Shown: in pieces, positions 1 through 6,397 of the stretch
How positions within the stretch are numbered: position 1 is the first letter of the stretch
Layout of the letters: every line of letters begins with the position of its first letter
Source of the DNA: Deltaproteobacteria bacterium
GTDB taxonomy: Bacteria; Desulfobacterota; Binatia; Binatales; Binataceae
Assembly (NCBI GenBank): GCA_021786815.1
Contig: JAJYMR010000343.1
Coordinates: forward strand, 1 to 7,170
Direction: 5' to 3'
DNA: 7,170 bases
Position numbers and translations under genes: made by a program
The notes under the pieces: model-generated
The model's input: only the letters and a program-made list of their open reading frames with translations
What the model was told of the DNA's origin: nothing
The model's database searches: none

Positions 1-2528
1 CCGATCCAGACCCAAAGCAGCAGATAGCCAAGATAGCCGAGCACGAGGAACGAACGCCCGATGCTCGGGCGCTCGATCGCGCGGACCGCGGTGATCGTAA
101 TCGCGCTGAGCGCGCCCCACCAAAGCAGCGGATTCCCGCCGCCCCAGATCGTCGCCACCTTGCCCGTCTTCGGAAAGTTTTGCCAGTACGCGATCGGCCG
201 GAGCATCAGCGGCCAGGTCCACCACGGCGAGGCGTAAGGATGGGTGGCGTTGGCGACGGCGTTCTCGTACCAGATAACCCGCGTGTAGTAGTGGAACAGA
301 TCGCCGATCCCACCCCACCATCCGAGCAGAAAATGCGGCAGGAAGGTGAGCAGATAAAAGAACGTCGTCACGGCGGCGACCATCGTCACGCCCGCGACTA
401 TCCGCCACTCACGCGTCGAGCCCGTTGTCGCTCCGGCGCGTGCTTCATCCCCGAAGCGCTCGGGCGCGCGCCACAGGTCGTAAGCGATAAAAGCGGCGAC
501 GAAGACACAGGTGAAGGCGGGAATATAGAGTTTGCTCCCGAGGCATAGGCCGAGCGCGACGCCGATCCATGGCAGAACTTTGCGCTTTTCGAGCAACCCG
601 TCGGTCTGGATAAAGCGGAACAGCAGCAGGTAGGAAATCGCGGCAAAGGTCAGATAGACGATATCGATAACCGCAACCCTTGAGTCGACCAGAAACATCC
701 CGTCGCACACGATGAATCCCGCCGCGAGCGCTGCGCCAAGCCGCGAGCCGAGGATGCGCCGCCCGAACAGGTACGTCACGCCGACCAGAATCGTGCCCAT
801 CGTCGCGTTGCCCACGCGCCAGCTCCACGGATGGTCGCCGAAGAGCAGGATTCCGAGCGCGATCAGGAGCTTCGCGAGCGGAGGATGCGGGTCGAGGAAC
901 GGCTCGCCGTGCAGGTAATGGCGCGCCTGGTTGACGAAATGCACTTCGTCGAAAACGATCTCGGGTGGCGTTCCGAGACGCCAGAAGCGGGTCGCCGCAG
1001 CCGCCAGCACGAGCGCGCCGAGAATGAGCGTGTCGAGCCGGAGCCACGCAAGCGGCGCCGGTTCGCCAGGCTCGCCCGCCGCCTCGAGCGCCACGGCCGC
1101 AGGCGCTTTGAACCGCTCGAACAGTTCGGCAAGCGCGTTCTTCTCTGCAGTCTCGTTTCCCAACCCTGTGATTCCGTAGTGAACCGCGAGCACGAACACG
1201 GCCAGGTTTATGCCGGCGCACGCGAGCGCAAACGGATCGTGGGCTTTCATAAACACTACCGTGTCGAGCACGTGCAGCACGTAGGCGAGATTGAACAGGC
1301 AGGTCAGCGTGAGAAGTCCGAACACGAGCAGCATCTGCGCGCTCTCGAGCGCAAGCGGTATCGCAAAGATGAGCGCCGGGTACAGATAACGCTCATGCAT
1401 CCGCGGCGCGAGCATGAAGAAGCCGAACAGCGCGATAAATGAGGCATAGAAAAGCCCGCTCGCCGTTCGCCTGCGCCAGAGCACCCACGCGGCGAACGCG
1501 AACAGCGGAACCATCGTCCCCATCCCGAGCACGAAGTACGAGAGCCCGAGCACGGTCCCCGAGTCGGGCTGGCGGATCCCGCCAATCAGCGCCATCAGGT
1601 TGAACGCATTGACCGTGGTCTCGTGATAATAGGCCGCGCCCGACGCGTACAGGCCGATAATCCAGTCCCACCGATGGCCTATCTGGAACGGCAGGATTCC
1701 GACCACGAACACGGCGAGAAAAGCGAGCGCCGCGCGCAACCATCGCAGCCAATCGGTTTTCAAGAGCGTCCACAATCCGACCACCGGCAGCAGCATCAGG
1801 CCTTGCGGCTTGAGCAACACCGAAACCGCCGCGAGCGCGCATCCGGCTTCGTATTCCTCGGCGACGAGCGCCACGGCCGTGAGCCACATCACGAGCGTGA
1901 AGACCGAGTCCGTCTGGCCCCACACGACGCTGTCGAAAATCATCGCCGGGTTGAGCGCGACCATCAGCATCGCCGGCACTGCCATCGCCGGACGCGCCGA
2001 GCGTCTGACCCACGCGAACATCGCGGCGGCAAGGACGAAATCGGCCGCGAGCGCCGGGCTTTCGATGATTATCCGAAGCGCAGTGCCGGCCGCGTGAAAA
2101 CTCTCGCCTAGGAAACCCGCCGCCCATAGCACGTAGAGGTAACCGGGCGGGTAGTCGAGGAAGTATCCGGCATGATACGCGTGCGCCGGACCGTGATTCA
2201 CGAGCGCCAGCGCCCACGCCTCATAGGTTCCGACATCGACGCGGAACCCGGGCAAGACCAGCAGCGCGGCGGTTTTAACGATCCACAGGAGCAAAAGGAC
2301 CACGACCGCCGACGCAAAGCCCCGGTCGCGTTCGCGAATCAACGGTCCGAACAGGCGAGCCGCCTGATATCCAACTATCGCGAGCAGCCCGAGGCCGGCG
2401 AAGAATCCGACCAACTTTCCGCTTTGGCCCTCGGGCCCTGGCGCGGCTGCGAGCGCCACGGCTGCGGCGAGCAATGCGGCGGTCTTCCACCTGGCCCACT
2501 GGTTTTTGATGGTCCTGATTTGCGTCAA
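1..2528 (-). CDS. Two-module membrane glycosyltransferase: GT-C (DYPP) module fused to protein O-mannosyltransferase (PMT/GT39) module, C-terminus missing
   Basis: One open frame of 842 codons runs off the left edge. Residues 1-455 form a hydrophobic GT-C module. It has an acidic loop motif FRVDVGTYE (D98, E103), DYPPGYLY (D125), WGQTD (D207), NAFNL (N307-N310) and MHERY (377-381). DYPP recalls the ALG6/ALG8 type and related bacterial enzymes. A hydrophilic linker (about 463-499) follows, then a PMT module with FDEVHF (D527, E528), HPPLAK (H548), a tryptophan-rich HPYASPWWTWP segment (H763) and GGGNP (N799), all typical of GT39. By family knowledge both halves are polytopic enzymes that use lipid-phosphate sugars outside the membrane. 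The acceptor is unknown. The start chosen is TTG at 2528, directly after an in-frame TAG. The first in-frame ATG is codon 170 and would remove D98 and DYPP. Compared with actinobacterial PMTs, the last few membrane segments appear to be missing. The family calls are firm; donor and acceptor are not known. Confidence 0.88.
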   Translation of the reverse strand, partial: MTQIRTIKNQWARWKTAALLAAAVALAAAPGPEGQSGKLVGFFAGLGLLAIVGYQAARLFGPLIRERDRGFASAVVVLLLLWIVKTAALLVLPGFRVDVGTYEAWALALVNHGPAHAYHAGYFLDYPPGYLYVLWAAGFLGESFHAAGTALRIIIESPALAADFVLAAAMFAWVRRSARPAMAVPAMLMVALNPAMIFDSVVWGQTDSVFTLVMWLTAVALVAEEYEAGCALAAVSVLLKPQGLMLLPVVGLWTLLKTDWLRWLRAALAFLAVFVVGILPFQIGHRWDWIIGLYASGAAYYHETTVNAFNLMALIGGIRQPDSGTVLGLSYFVLGMGTMVPLFAFAAWVLWRRRTASGLFYASFIALFGFFMLAPRMHERYLYPALIFAIPLALESAQMLLVFGLLTLTCLFNLAYVLHVLDTVVFMKAHDPFALACAGINLAVFVLAVHYGITGLGNETAEKNALAELFERFKAPAAVALEAAGEPGEPAPLAWLRLDTLILGALVLAAAATRFWRLGTPPEIVFDEVHFVNQARHYLHGEPFLDPHPPLAKLLIALGILLFGDHPWSWRVGNATMGTILVGVTYLFGRRILGSRLGAALAAGFIVCDGMFLVDSRVAVIDIVYLTFAAISYLLLFRFIQTDGLLEKRKVLPWIGVALGLCLGSKLYIPAFTCVFVAAFIAYDLWRAPERFGDEARAGATTGSTREWRIVAGVTMVAAVTTFFYLLTFLPHFLLGWWGGIGDLFHYYTRVIWYENAVANATHPYASPWWTWPLMLRPIAYWQNFPKTGKVATIWGGGNPLLWWGALSAITITAVRAIERPSIGRSFLVLGYLGYLLLWVWI

Positions 2529-2623
2529 CTAACCGGCCCCACCCGCGCCCTGCCCTCCGCAGTCGCTAAGTGCGTTGGTTACGATAGCGAAGTCAGCCGA
2601 CGCGATGAACCCTCGGCGAGCAT

Positions 2624-2653
2624 TTGGCCTGAAACGCCGCAGGCGTCTATGAT
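2624..2653 (+). promoter_or_regulatory. Candidate sigma70-type promoter of the esterase gene
   Basis: TTGGCC (2624-2629) and TATGAT (2648-2653) are separated by 18 bp. They match 4/6 and 5/6 of the TTGACA/TATAAT consensus. Transcription would start near 2660, giving a leader of about 25 nt that contains the AGAGGAG ribosome site at 2673-2679. A small dyad, ACGCC-GCA-GGCGT (2634-2646), sits in the spacer. This is inferred from pattern only. Confidence 0.4.
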
Positions 2654-2684
2654 TCACGAACCGCACGAGCCGAGAGGAGCACCG

Positions 2685-3350
2685 ATGGAGCTGATTCACA
2701 CGGTTTACGAACCCGCCGGGGACGGCCCCCATCCGGCCATCATCGCCCTTCACGGATGGGGCTCCAATTCGCTCGATCTTCTCTCGCTCGCGCCGTACAT
2801 CGCAGGCGGGCGCTTCATGGTGATATGCCCGCAGGGGCCGCTGGAAGTGCCTATCGGCCCGATCGTGGGTTACGGATGGTTTCCGATACGGATGGGCACG
2901 CCGCCGGAACCTGCTCAGGTGTCCGAGGCTGCCGAGCGCACTGCGGGCTTCATCGAAACCGCTCTCAAGCGCTATCCGGTCGACCCGCGCAAGCTCGTTC
3001 TGCTCGGCTTCAGCCAGGGCGGCGTGATGGCGTACCGGATCGCGTTCAGACGCCCCGAGATGTTTGCCGCGCTGATTGGAATTTCGACCTGGTTTCCGCC
3101 CGAGCTCAAGGAAACGGCGGTCGCGAACACCGACGCGCTCAGCCGGATGCCCACGATGGTTCAGCATGGGCGCGCCGACGACATGATAGAACTCTCGCGG
3201 GCGCGCGAATCGGTCGAGCATCTGCGCGAGCTTCGCATCCCGCTCGTCTATCGCGAGTATGACTGCGGCCACGAAATCACCGCGCGCGGCATCTCGGACC
3301 TCACGGAATTCCTCGAAACCAAGGTGCTTTCACCGATAATCGCCGGATAG
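2685..3350 (+). CDS. Alpha/beta-hydrolase, carboxylesterase/phospholipase family (Abhydrolase_2-like)
   Basis: A 221-residue protein, the usual size for compact bacterial carboxylesterases of the Abhydrolase_2 (acyl-thioesterase/EstB-like) group. It has the oxyanion-loop motif HGWGSN (23-28), PQGP (49-52), GYGWF (62-66) and the nucleophile elbow GFSQGG with Ser110. HGRADD supplies Asp165 and CGHE supplies His196, so the catalytic triad is complete. There is no signal peptide or membrane segment, so it is probably cytoplasmic and hydrolyses small acyl or thio-esters; the substrate cannot be read from sequence. The ATG at 2685 is chosen because AGAGGAG lies 5 nt upstream. An in-frame ATG at 2649 lies inside the likely -10 box, and the much longer open frame reaching back to 2172 is antisense to the glycosyltransferase. 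The gene is divergent from the glycosyltransferase and 89 bp upstream of mazG. Nothing links it functionally to either. Confidence 0.88.
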   Translation: MELIHTVYEPAGDGPHPAIIALHGWGSNSLDLLSLAPYIAGGRFMVICPQGPLEVPIGPIVGYGWFPIRMGTPPEPAQVSEAAERTAGFIETALKRYPVDPRKLVLLGFSQGGVMAYRIAFRRPEMFAALIGISTWFPPELKETAVANTDALSRMPTMVQHGRADDMIELSRARESVEHLRELRIPLVYREYDCGHEITARGISDLTEFLETKVLSPIIAG

Positions 3351-3424
3351 GAAGATCCCGCGCCACAAACTGGCATGGCTCCGGCTCCGGCGCGCAAGGC
3401 CTGCGGCGGCTGCGCGTCTCGTGC

Positions 3425-3430
3425 TAGTCT
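3425..3430 (+). promoter_or_regulatory. Possible extended -10 element of mazG
   Basis: TGCTAGTCT (3422-3430) fits the extended -10 form TGn-TAnnnT, and its hexamer begins 15 nt before the mazG ATG. No convincing -35 is visible. Transcription would start about 2-3 nt before the ATG, which fits the absence of a clear Shine-Dalgarno sequence. Weak evidence. Confidence 0.22.
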
Positions 3431-3439
3431 CTAAGCGTC

Positions 3440-4228
3440 ATGAGCTCCCAAGCCGAACCCGCTGAGATTCGTGAGTTCGCGCGGCTCGTCTCCGTGATCC
3501 GCCGCCTGAGACGCGAATGTCCATGGGACCGCGAGCAGACGATCGCCGTCACGGCGCGCCATGTGCTCGAAGAGGCCTACGAAGTCGCCGAAGCGATCCG
3601 GCTCGGCGACAACGCCGAATTGCGCGAGGAACTCGGCGACCTGCTCGACCAGGTGTTGTTCGTCTCGGTCATCGCCGCCGACGAATCGCGATTCTCGCTC
3701 GAAGACGTGGTGCGCGAAGCGGCCGACAAGCTCATCCGGCGCCATCCGCACGTTTACGGCGAGGTAAAGGCCGAGACCACCGAGCAGGTGCTGGCCAACT
3801 GGCAGAAGATGAAGCGCGCCGAGAAAGGCGATACGGGAATTGCCGGCGTCGGACGCGGATTGCCCGCCCTGATGCGCGCGCAAAAGCTCGGTGAGCACGC
3901 GCGGCGCTCCGGGATGGACTGGGCGAACGTCCGCGAAGTGCTGGCCAAGGTCCGCGAAGAACTCGACGAAGTGGATGCCGAACTTGAACGCGGCGAAACC
4001 GAAGCTGCGGCGTCCGAGATCGGTGACATGCTGCTCGCGCTCGCCAATGCGCCGCGCTTCCTCGGTCATAACGCCGAGGAAAAACTGCTCGAGGCGTGCG
4101 ACAAGTTCGTCGGCCGCTTCCAGGCGGTCGAACGGCTTGCCGCAGCGCGCGGCCTCGATCTGACGCGGCTTTCGCCTGCCGAGGTGGACGCGCTGTGGCG
4201 CGAGGCGAAGCAGCAAGGTGAGCAATAA
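3440..4228 (+). CDS. mazG: Nucleoside triphosphate pyrophosphohydrolase MazG
   Basis: A 262-residue protein with the two tandem MazG all-alpha modules of the E. coli-type enzyme. Module 1 has CPWDREQT (27-34), the metal-binding EExxE at E44/E45/E48 and ExxD at E64/D67, then RRHPHVYGE (100-108) and NWQKMK (120-125). Module 2 has EELDEV (E173, E174, E177) and EIGD (E193, D196), so both metal sites look intact. The family hydrolyses (d)NTPs to NMP plus pyrophosphate and so removes damaged or excess nucleotides; in E. coli it also affects (p)ppGpp levels under starvation. It is cytosolic. The ATG at 3440 is used because CPWD then sits near residue 28, as in homologues. No good Shine-Dalgarno sequence precedes it. 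It lies 84 bp upstream of rpsT with no toxin-antitoxin pair beside it, so a housekeeping role is likelier than one in a mazEF locus. Confidence 0.95.
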   Translation: MSSQAEPAEIREFARLVSVIRRLRRECPWDREQTIAVTARHVLEEAYEVAEAIRLGDNAELREELGDLLDQVLFVSVIAADESRFSLEDVVREAADKLIRRHPHVYGEVKAETTEQVLANWQKMKRAEKGDTGIAGVGRGLPALMRAQKLGEHARRSGMDWANVREVLAKVREELDEVDAELERGETEAAASEIGDMLLALANAPRFLGHNAEEKLLEACDKFVGRFQAVERLAAARGLDLTRLSPAEVDALWREAKQQGEQ

Positions 4229-4263
4229 TCGCCGCGAAGAAGCGTCACGCCAGGGGCGGCTGG

Positions 4264-4282
4264 CCGGTACCGTATTGACCGG
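4264..4282 (+). repeat. Inverted repeat CCGGT-N9-ACCGG upstream of rpsT
   Basis: CCGGT (4264-4268) and ACCGG (4278-4282) form a 5-bp stem with a 9-nt loop. Inside it is a perfect 8-bp palindrome, CGGTACCG (4265-4272). The right arm covers the end of the candidate rpsT -35 box, so it could be an operator or the remains of a mazG terminator. There is no T-run after it. Function unknown. Confidence 0.3.
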
Positions 4283-4303
4283 AAGATAAGGGACTGTTAG
4301 CTA
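4275..4303 (+). promoter_or_regulatory. Candidate promoter of rpsT
   Basis: TTGACC (4275-4280, 5/6 to consensus) is followed after 17 bp by TAGCTA (4298-4303), a poor -10. The start point would fall near 4310, only about 3 nt before the rpsT ATG. No Shine-Dalgarno sequence lies within 15 nt of that ATG; the nearest purine-rich run (4281-4293) is about 20 nt away. The -35 is good and the -10 weak, so this is tentative. Confidence 0.35.
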
Positions 4304-4312
4304 AATCAGACT

Positions 4313-4615
4313 ATGCCTCATATTCCGAATCATCCGTCGGCGATTAAGCGCCATCGCCAGAACCTCAAGCGGCACGAGCGCAATCGCCTGGTAAAGAGCC
4401 GCGTACGCACCGTTGTGAAGAAGGCGCTCGACGCCATCGCCGGAGGCGACCAGTCCGTCGCCGAAGCCAGCCTGCGCGCAGCCGTAAGCGCATTGACCAA
4501 GGCGAGCAGCAAAGGCACGCTCCATCGCAACACCGTGAGCCGCAAAATCAGCCGCCTCTCAGCCCGGCTGCATCGGACCTACGCCGCCAAACCTGCGGAG
4601 CAGGCCGGAGCCTGA
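4313..4615 (+). CDS. rpsT: 30S ribosomal protein S20
   Basis: A 100-residue, strongly basic protein. The N-terminal block HPSAIKRHRQN (7-17) and the central KSRVRTVVKKALDAI (28-42) are the S20 signature, and the C-terminal half keeps KGTLHRNTVSRKISRL, the helix that binds 16S rRNA. S20 is a primary binder of 16S rRNA early in assembly of the small subunit. The protein is slightly longer than usual, with a short tail (AKPAEQAGA) and a few extra N-terminal residues before the conserved block. Many bacteria start S20 with a rare codon (UUG in E. coli) for autoregulation; here it is ATG, but without a visible ribosome site. It is convergent with holA, a neighbour in related clusters. Confidence 0.97.
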   Translation: MPHIPNHPSAIKRHRQNLKRHERNRLVKSRVRTVVKKALDAIAGGDQSVAEASLRAAVSALTKASSKGTLHRNTVSRKISRLSARLHRTYAAKPAEQAGA

Positions 4616-4634
4616 TCGCTCCGGGGACGATTTT
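4605..4634 (+). terminator. Possible weak intrinsic terminator at the end of rpsT
   Basis: CCGGAGC (4605-4611) pairs perfectly with GCTCCGG (4618-4624) around a 6-nt loop that contains the rpsT stop codon (4613-4615). A short TTTT run follows at 4631-4634, after six other bases. The stem is GC-rich but the T-run is short and displaced, so termination strength is doubtful. The spacer between the two convergent genes is only 35 bp. Confidence 0.4.
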
Positions 4635-4650
4635 CCGCGCACTGTTTGCC

Positions 4651-5733
4651 TTATCGCTCGGCTTGCGGCCGGCGTTCGTCCGCCATCAGGTCGAGCACCA
4701 GCGCCGATAGCGCCTCAGATCGTCCCTTTATCACCCCGTTCTTGAAATCGCGATCCAGCCCTGCGGCGCGGGCGTAGGTTTCGGCGAGGCGCACCGGCCC
4801 GAAGCGTCTCGCGCCTTCGATTGCGCGCGTCGCAAGCGGGCTCGACGGACCAAAGCCCATCGCAGCGGCGATTTCTGCGGCGCCCTTTCGCGCCGCCATC
4901 ATCGAGGCCGCCATCATCATCCGGCGCAGCGTGGGCACGACCTCGAGCGACAGGATTTCCACGGGGTCGCGCCCCGACGCAAGCGCCCGCGCAAGTTGCG
5001 TCATGCAGGCCGAGGTCCGCCCCGCGGCAAGACTCTCGGCTATCTCGAAAAGTTCGGGGAGTCGCGCGGACCCGGTTTCGTTCAGATCCGCGGCTTCGAG
5101 CGTTGCGCCCGGCTCGGCGGTGATCGCAAGCCGGGAGAGCGCGTTCGCGACCGCCGCGAGGTCGCCGCCGTGACGCGACACGAGCATCTCGGCCGCGCGC
5201 GGGGAAATTGCGAAGCCCTCGGCGCGCGCGAAGAGCTGCGCATAGCGCGGCAACTGGTTGTCGAACGGCCTTGGACAATTGATCACCAGCCCGGCCGCCT
5301 CCGCGGCGCGCCGCACCTTCGCGGGAGCATTGTCGCGCTCGTAGAGCAGGACAAGATGGTTGGGCGGCGCCGCCTCGGCGACAGCCTCGGCAAGCGCGGA
5401 GTCGGTGCCGCGTCCGGACGAGGACGTATCTTCGCCCTCGGGTTCGTTGGCCCCTGCGCGTTCCCGGTACGAGCGCAGCACCCGGCACGCGATTAACCGT
5501 TTGGGTGCGAACAGGTCCGAGCCCCGGACTTCGTCGACGAGTGCGGCCAAGTCGCCGGCTGCGGAGATCTGAAGCGAGCGATAGCTGAAGCCCTCGGCGG
5601 CAAGGCGCCGGGCGAGCGCTGAAAGAGCGTATTCGCGAAGAAACGCATGCTGGCCTGCAATCAGGATGACCGGCGGAAGCTTGCGCGCGCTCGAAAGCGC
5701 GCCGAGAACGTTGAGGACCGTATCCGAGGGCAT
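4651..5733 (-). CDS. holA: DNA polymerase III, delta subunit (clamp loader)
   Basis: A 360-residue protein close to the usual HolA length (about 340). The N-terminal domain opens with VILIAGQHAFLREYAL (22-37), the beta-clamp contact region, and continues through GSDLFAPKRLI (71-81). The middle has the NHLVLLYERD-type segment. The C-terminal collar domain ends in GLDRDFKNG (325-333, K331), a HolA hallmark. Delta opens the sliding clamp within the DnaX clamp-loader complex at the replication fork. A polar, low-complexity stretch (about 90-112, with GEDTSSSG) replaces a usually short loop and is probably lineage-specific. The ATG at 5733 has a perfect AGGAGG at 5745-5750, 11 nt upstream. It lies 49 bp downstream of lptE in the same operon, a common lptE-holA pairing, and faces rpsT. 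Confidence 0.93.
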   Translation of the reverse strand: MPSDTVLNVLGALSSARKLPPVILIAGQHAFLREYALSALARRLAAEGFSYRSLQISAAGDLAALVDEVRGSDLFAPKRLIACRVLRSYRERAGANEPEGEDTSSSGRGTDSALAEAVAEAAPPNHLVLLYERDNAPAKVRRAAEAAGLVINCPRPFDNQLPRYAQLFARAEGFAISPRAAEMLVSRHGGDLAAVANALSRLAITAEPGATLEAADLNETGSARLPELFEIAESLAAGRTSACMTQLARALASGRDPVEILSLEVVPTLRRMMMAASMMAARKGAAEIAAAMGFGPSSPLATRAIEGARRFGPVRLAETYARAAGLDRDFKNGVIKGRSEALSALVLDLMADERRPQAER

Positions 5734-5744
5734 CCGTTTGCGCG

Positions 5745-5750
5745 CCTCCT
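5745..5750 (-). promoter_or_regulatory. Shine-Dalgarno site of holA
   Basis: The minus strand reads AGGAGG here, with an 11-nt spacer to the ATG at 5733. It is the best ribosome site in the window and fixes the holA start. Confidence 0.75.
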
Positions 5751-5782
5751 GTGCGGGCCGAAGCCTCCCGGCTGGGCTTTTC

Positions 5783-6397
5783 CTAGAAGCCTTCGGACAT
5801 CGAGTCGTACAGGCGCTGGGCGAGTCCCGCCATCATCTGGCTGCGCGCGCTGAGTTCCTGGGTGCGGGCAACCTGGATATCGGTCATCTTTGCCAAATCA
5901 TTGGCCCTCAGGTTCTGTTGAAGAAACGTGGGCGTCGTCGTGACGACCGCCTGTGAGACGGGCGCGAACTGCTGGATGTTGCTCAGGCTGCCGACGCTCC
6001 AGAGCGCCTTGTGCGTGTGATTGTCCGTCAGGCTCGCGCTCACCGTCAGCGACTCGTTATAAATCGTCGGCTCGAGCACGGAATTGAACGCGCCCGGCAT
6101 CCGCAGGTTGGCGACTATCGTCCCGTGCAGAACAAGGTCGGCATCGCGCGGGCTGTTCACCAGTTCCAGCCGGTCGTGTTTCGCAATCTCGTCTTTCAGG
6201 TACCGCATGAACTGCGCGCTGACACCGGTGATCCGGGTCTGGTTGGTGAATTTCGCGACGTAGATGGTATGCGCATCGCTGGGCAGATTGGTCCCAGAGG
6301 ATGCGAACTGATATCCGCATCCGGCGGCGCCCAGGGCCACGGCCGCGAGCCACGCGAGCCCCGGCCTAGGCGGATTTGGCAGACGTGCGCTCCTCAC
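5783..6397 (-). CDS. lptE: LPS-assembly lipoprotein LptE
   Basis: A 204-residue predicted lipoprotein. A basic N-terminus and a hydrophobic stretch (14-25) lead to the lipobox AAGC with Cys27, followed directly by GYQF. CGY(Q/R)F at the acylated cysteine is typical of LptE/RlpB. The next segments, IYVAKFTNQT (45-54) and DADLVLHGTIV (85-95), match the LptE fold. LptE plugs the LptD barrel in the outer membrane and helps insert LPS, so the organism should carry LptD elsewhere. The lipobox has Ala rather than Leu at -3, a mild deviation. The start is GTG at 6397; later in-frame GTGs would destroy the signal peptide. It overlaps the end of nusB by 32 bp, which suggests translational coupling, and is followed by holA. 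Confidence 0.87.
   Translation of the reverse strand: MRSARLPNPPRPGLAWLAAVALGAAGCGYQFASSGTNLPSDAHTIYVAKFTNQTRITGVSAQFMRYLKDEIAKHDRLELVNSPRDADLVLHGTIVANLRMPGAFNSVLEPTIYNESLTVSASLTDNHTHKALWSVGSLSNIQQFAPVSQAVVTTTPTFLQQNLRANDLAKMTDIQVARTQELSARSQMMAGLAQRLYDSMSEGF

Noticed and set aside
445..2499. Several arginine-rich minus-strand frames (445-1221, 1393-2217, 2275-2499)
   Set aside because: They are out-of-frame shadows of the glycosyltransferase, whose true frame has clear motifs and membrane segments but runs off the window edge.
2172..2684. Long plus-strand extension of the esterase frame upstream of 2685
   Set aside because: It is antisense to the glycosyltransferase up to 2528, has no recognisable domain, and the SD-supported start is at 2685.
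2529..3272. 247-codon minus-strand frame opposite the esterase
   Set aside because: Antisense shadow; the sense frame has a complete catalytic triad and a ribosome site.
3371..3386. TGGCATGG-type sequence before mazG resembling a sigma54 -24 box
   Set aside because: There is no matching TTGC-type -12 element at the required spacing.
3431..4225. 264-codon minus-strand frame opposite mazG
   Set aside because: It mirrors mazG codon for codon on the antisense strand, a common effect in GC-rich genes. It has no domain of its own.
4228..4313. Possible mazEF-type toxin-antitoxin context for mazG
   Set aside because: No mazE or mazF homologue adjoins it; the neighbours are an esterase and rpsT.
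5761..5782. AAGCC...GGCTTTT, terminator-like on the plus strand between holA and lptE
   Set aside because: No plus-strand gene ends here, and on the minus strand it lacks a T-run, so it is probably chance.
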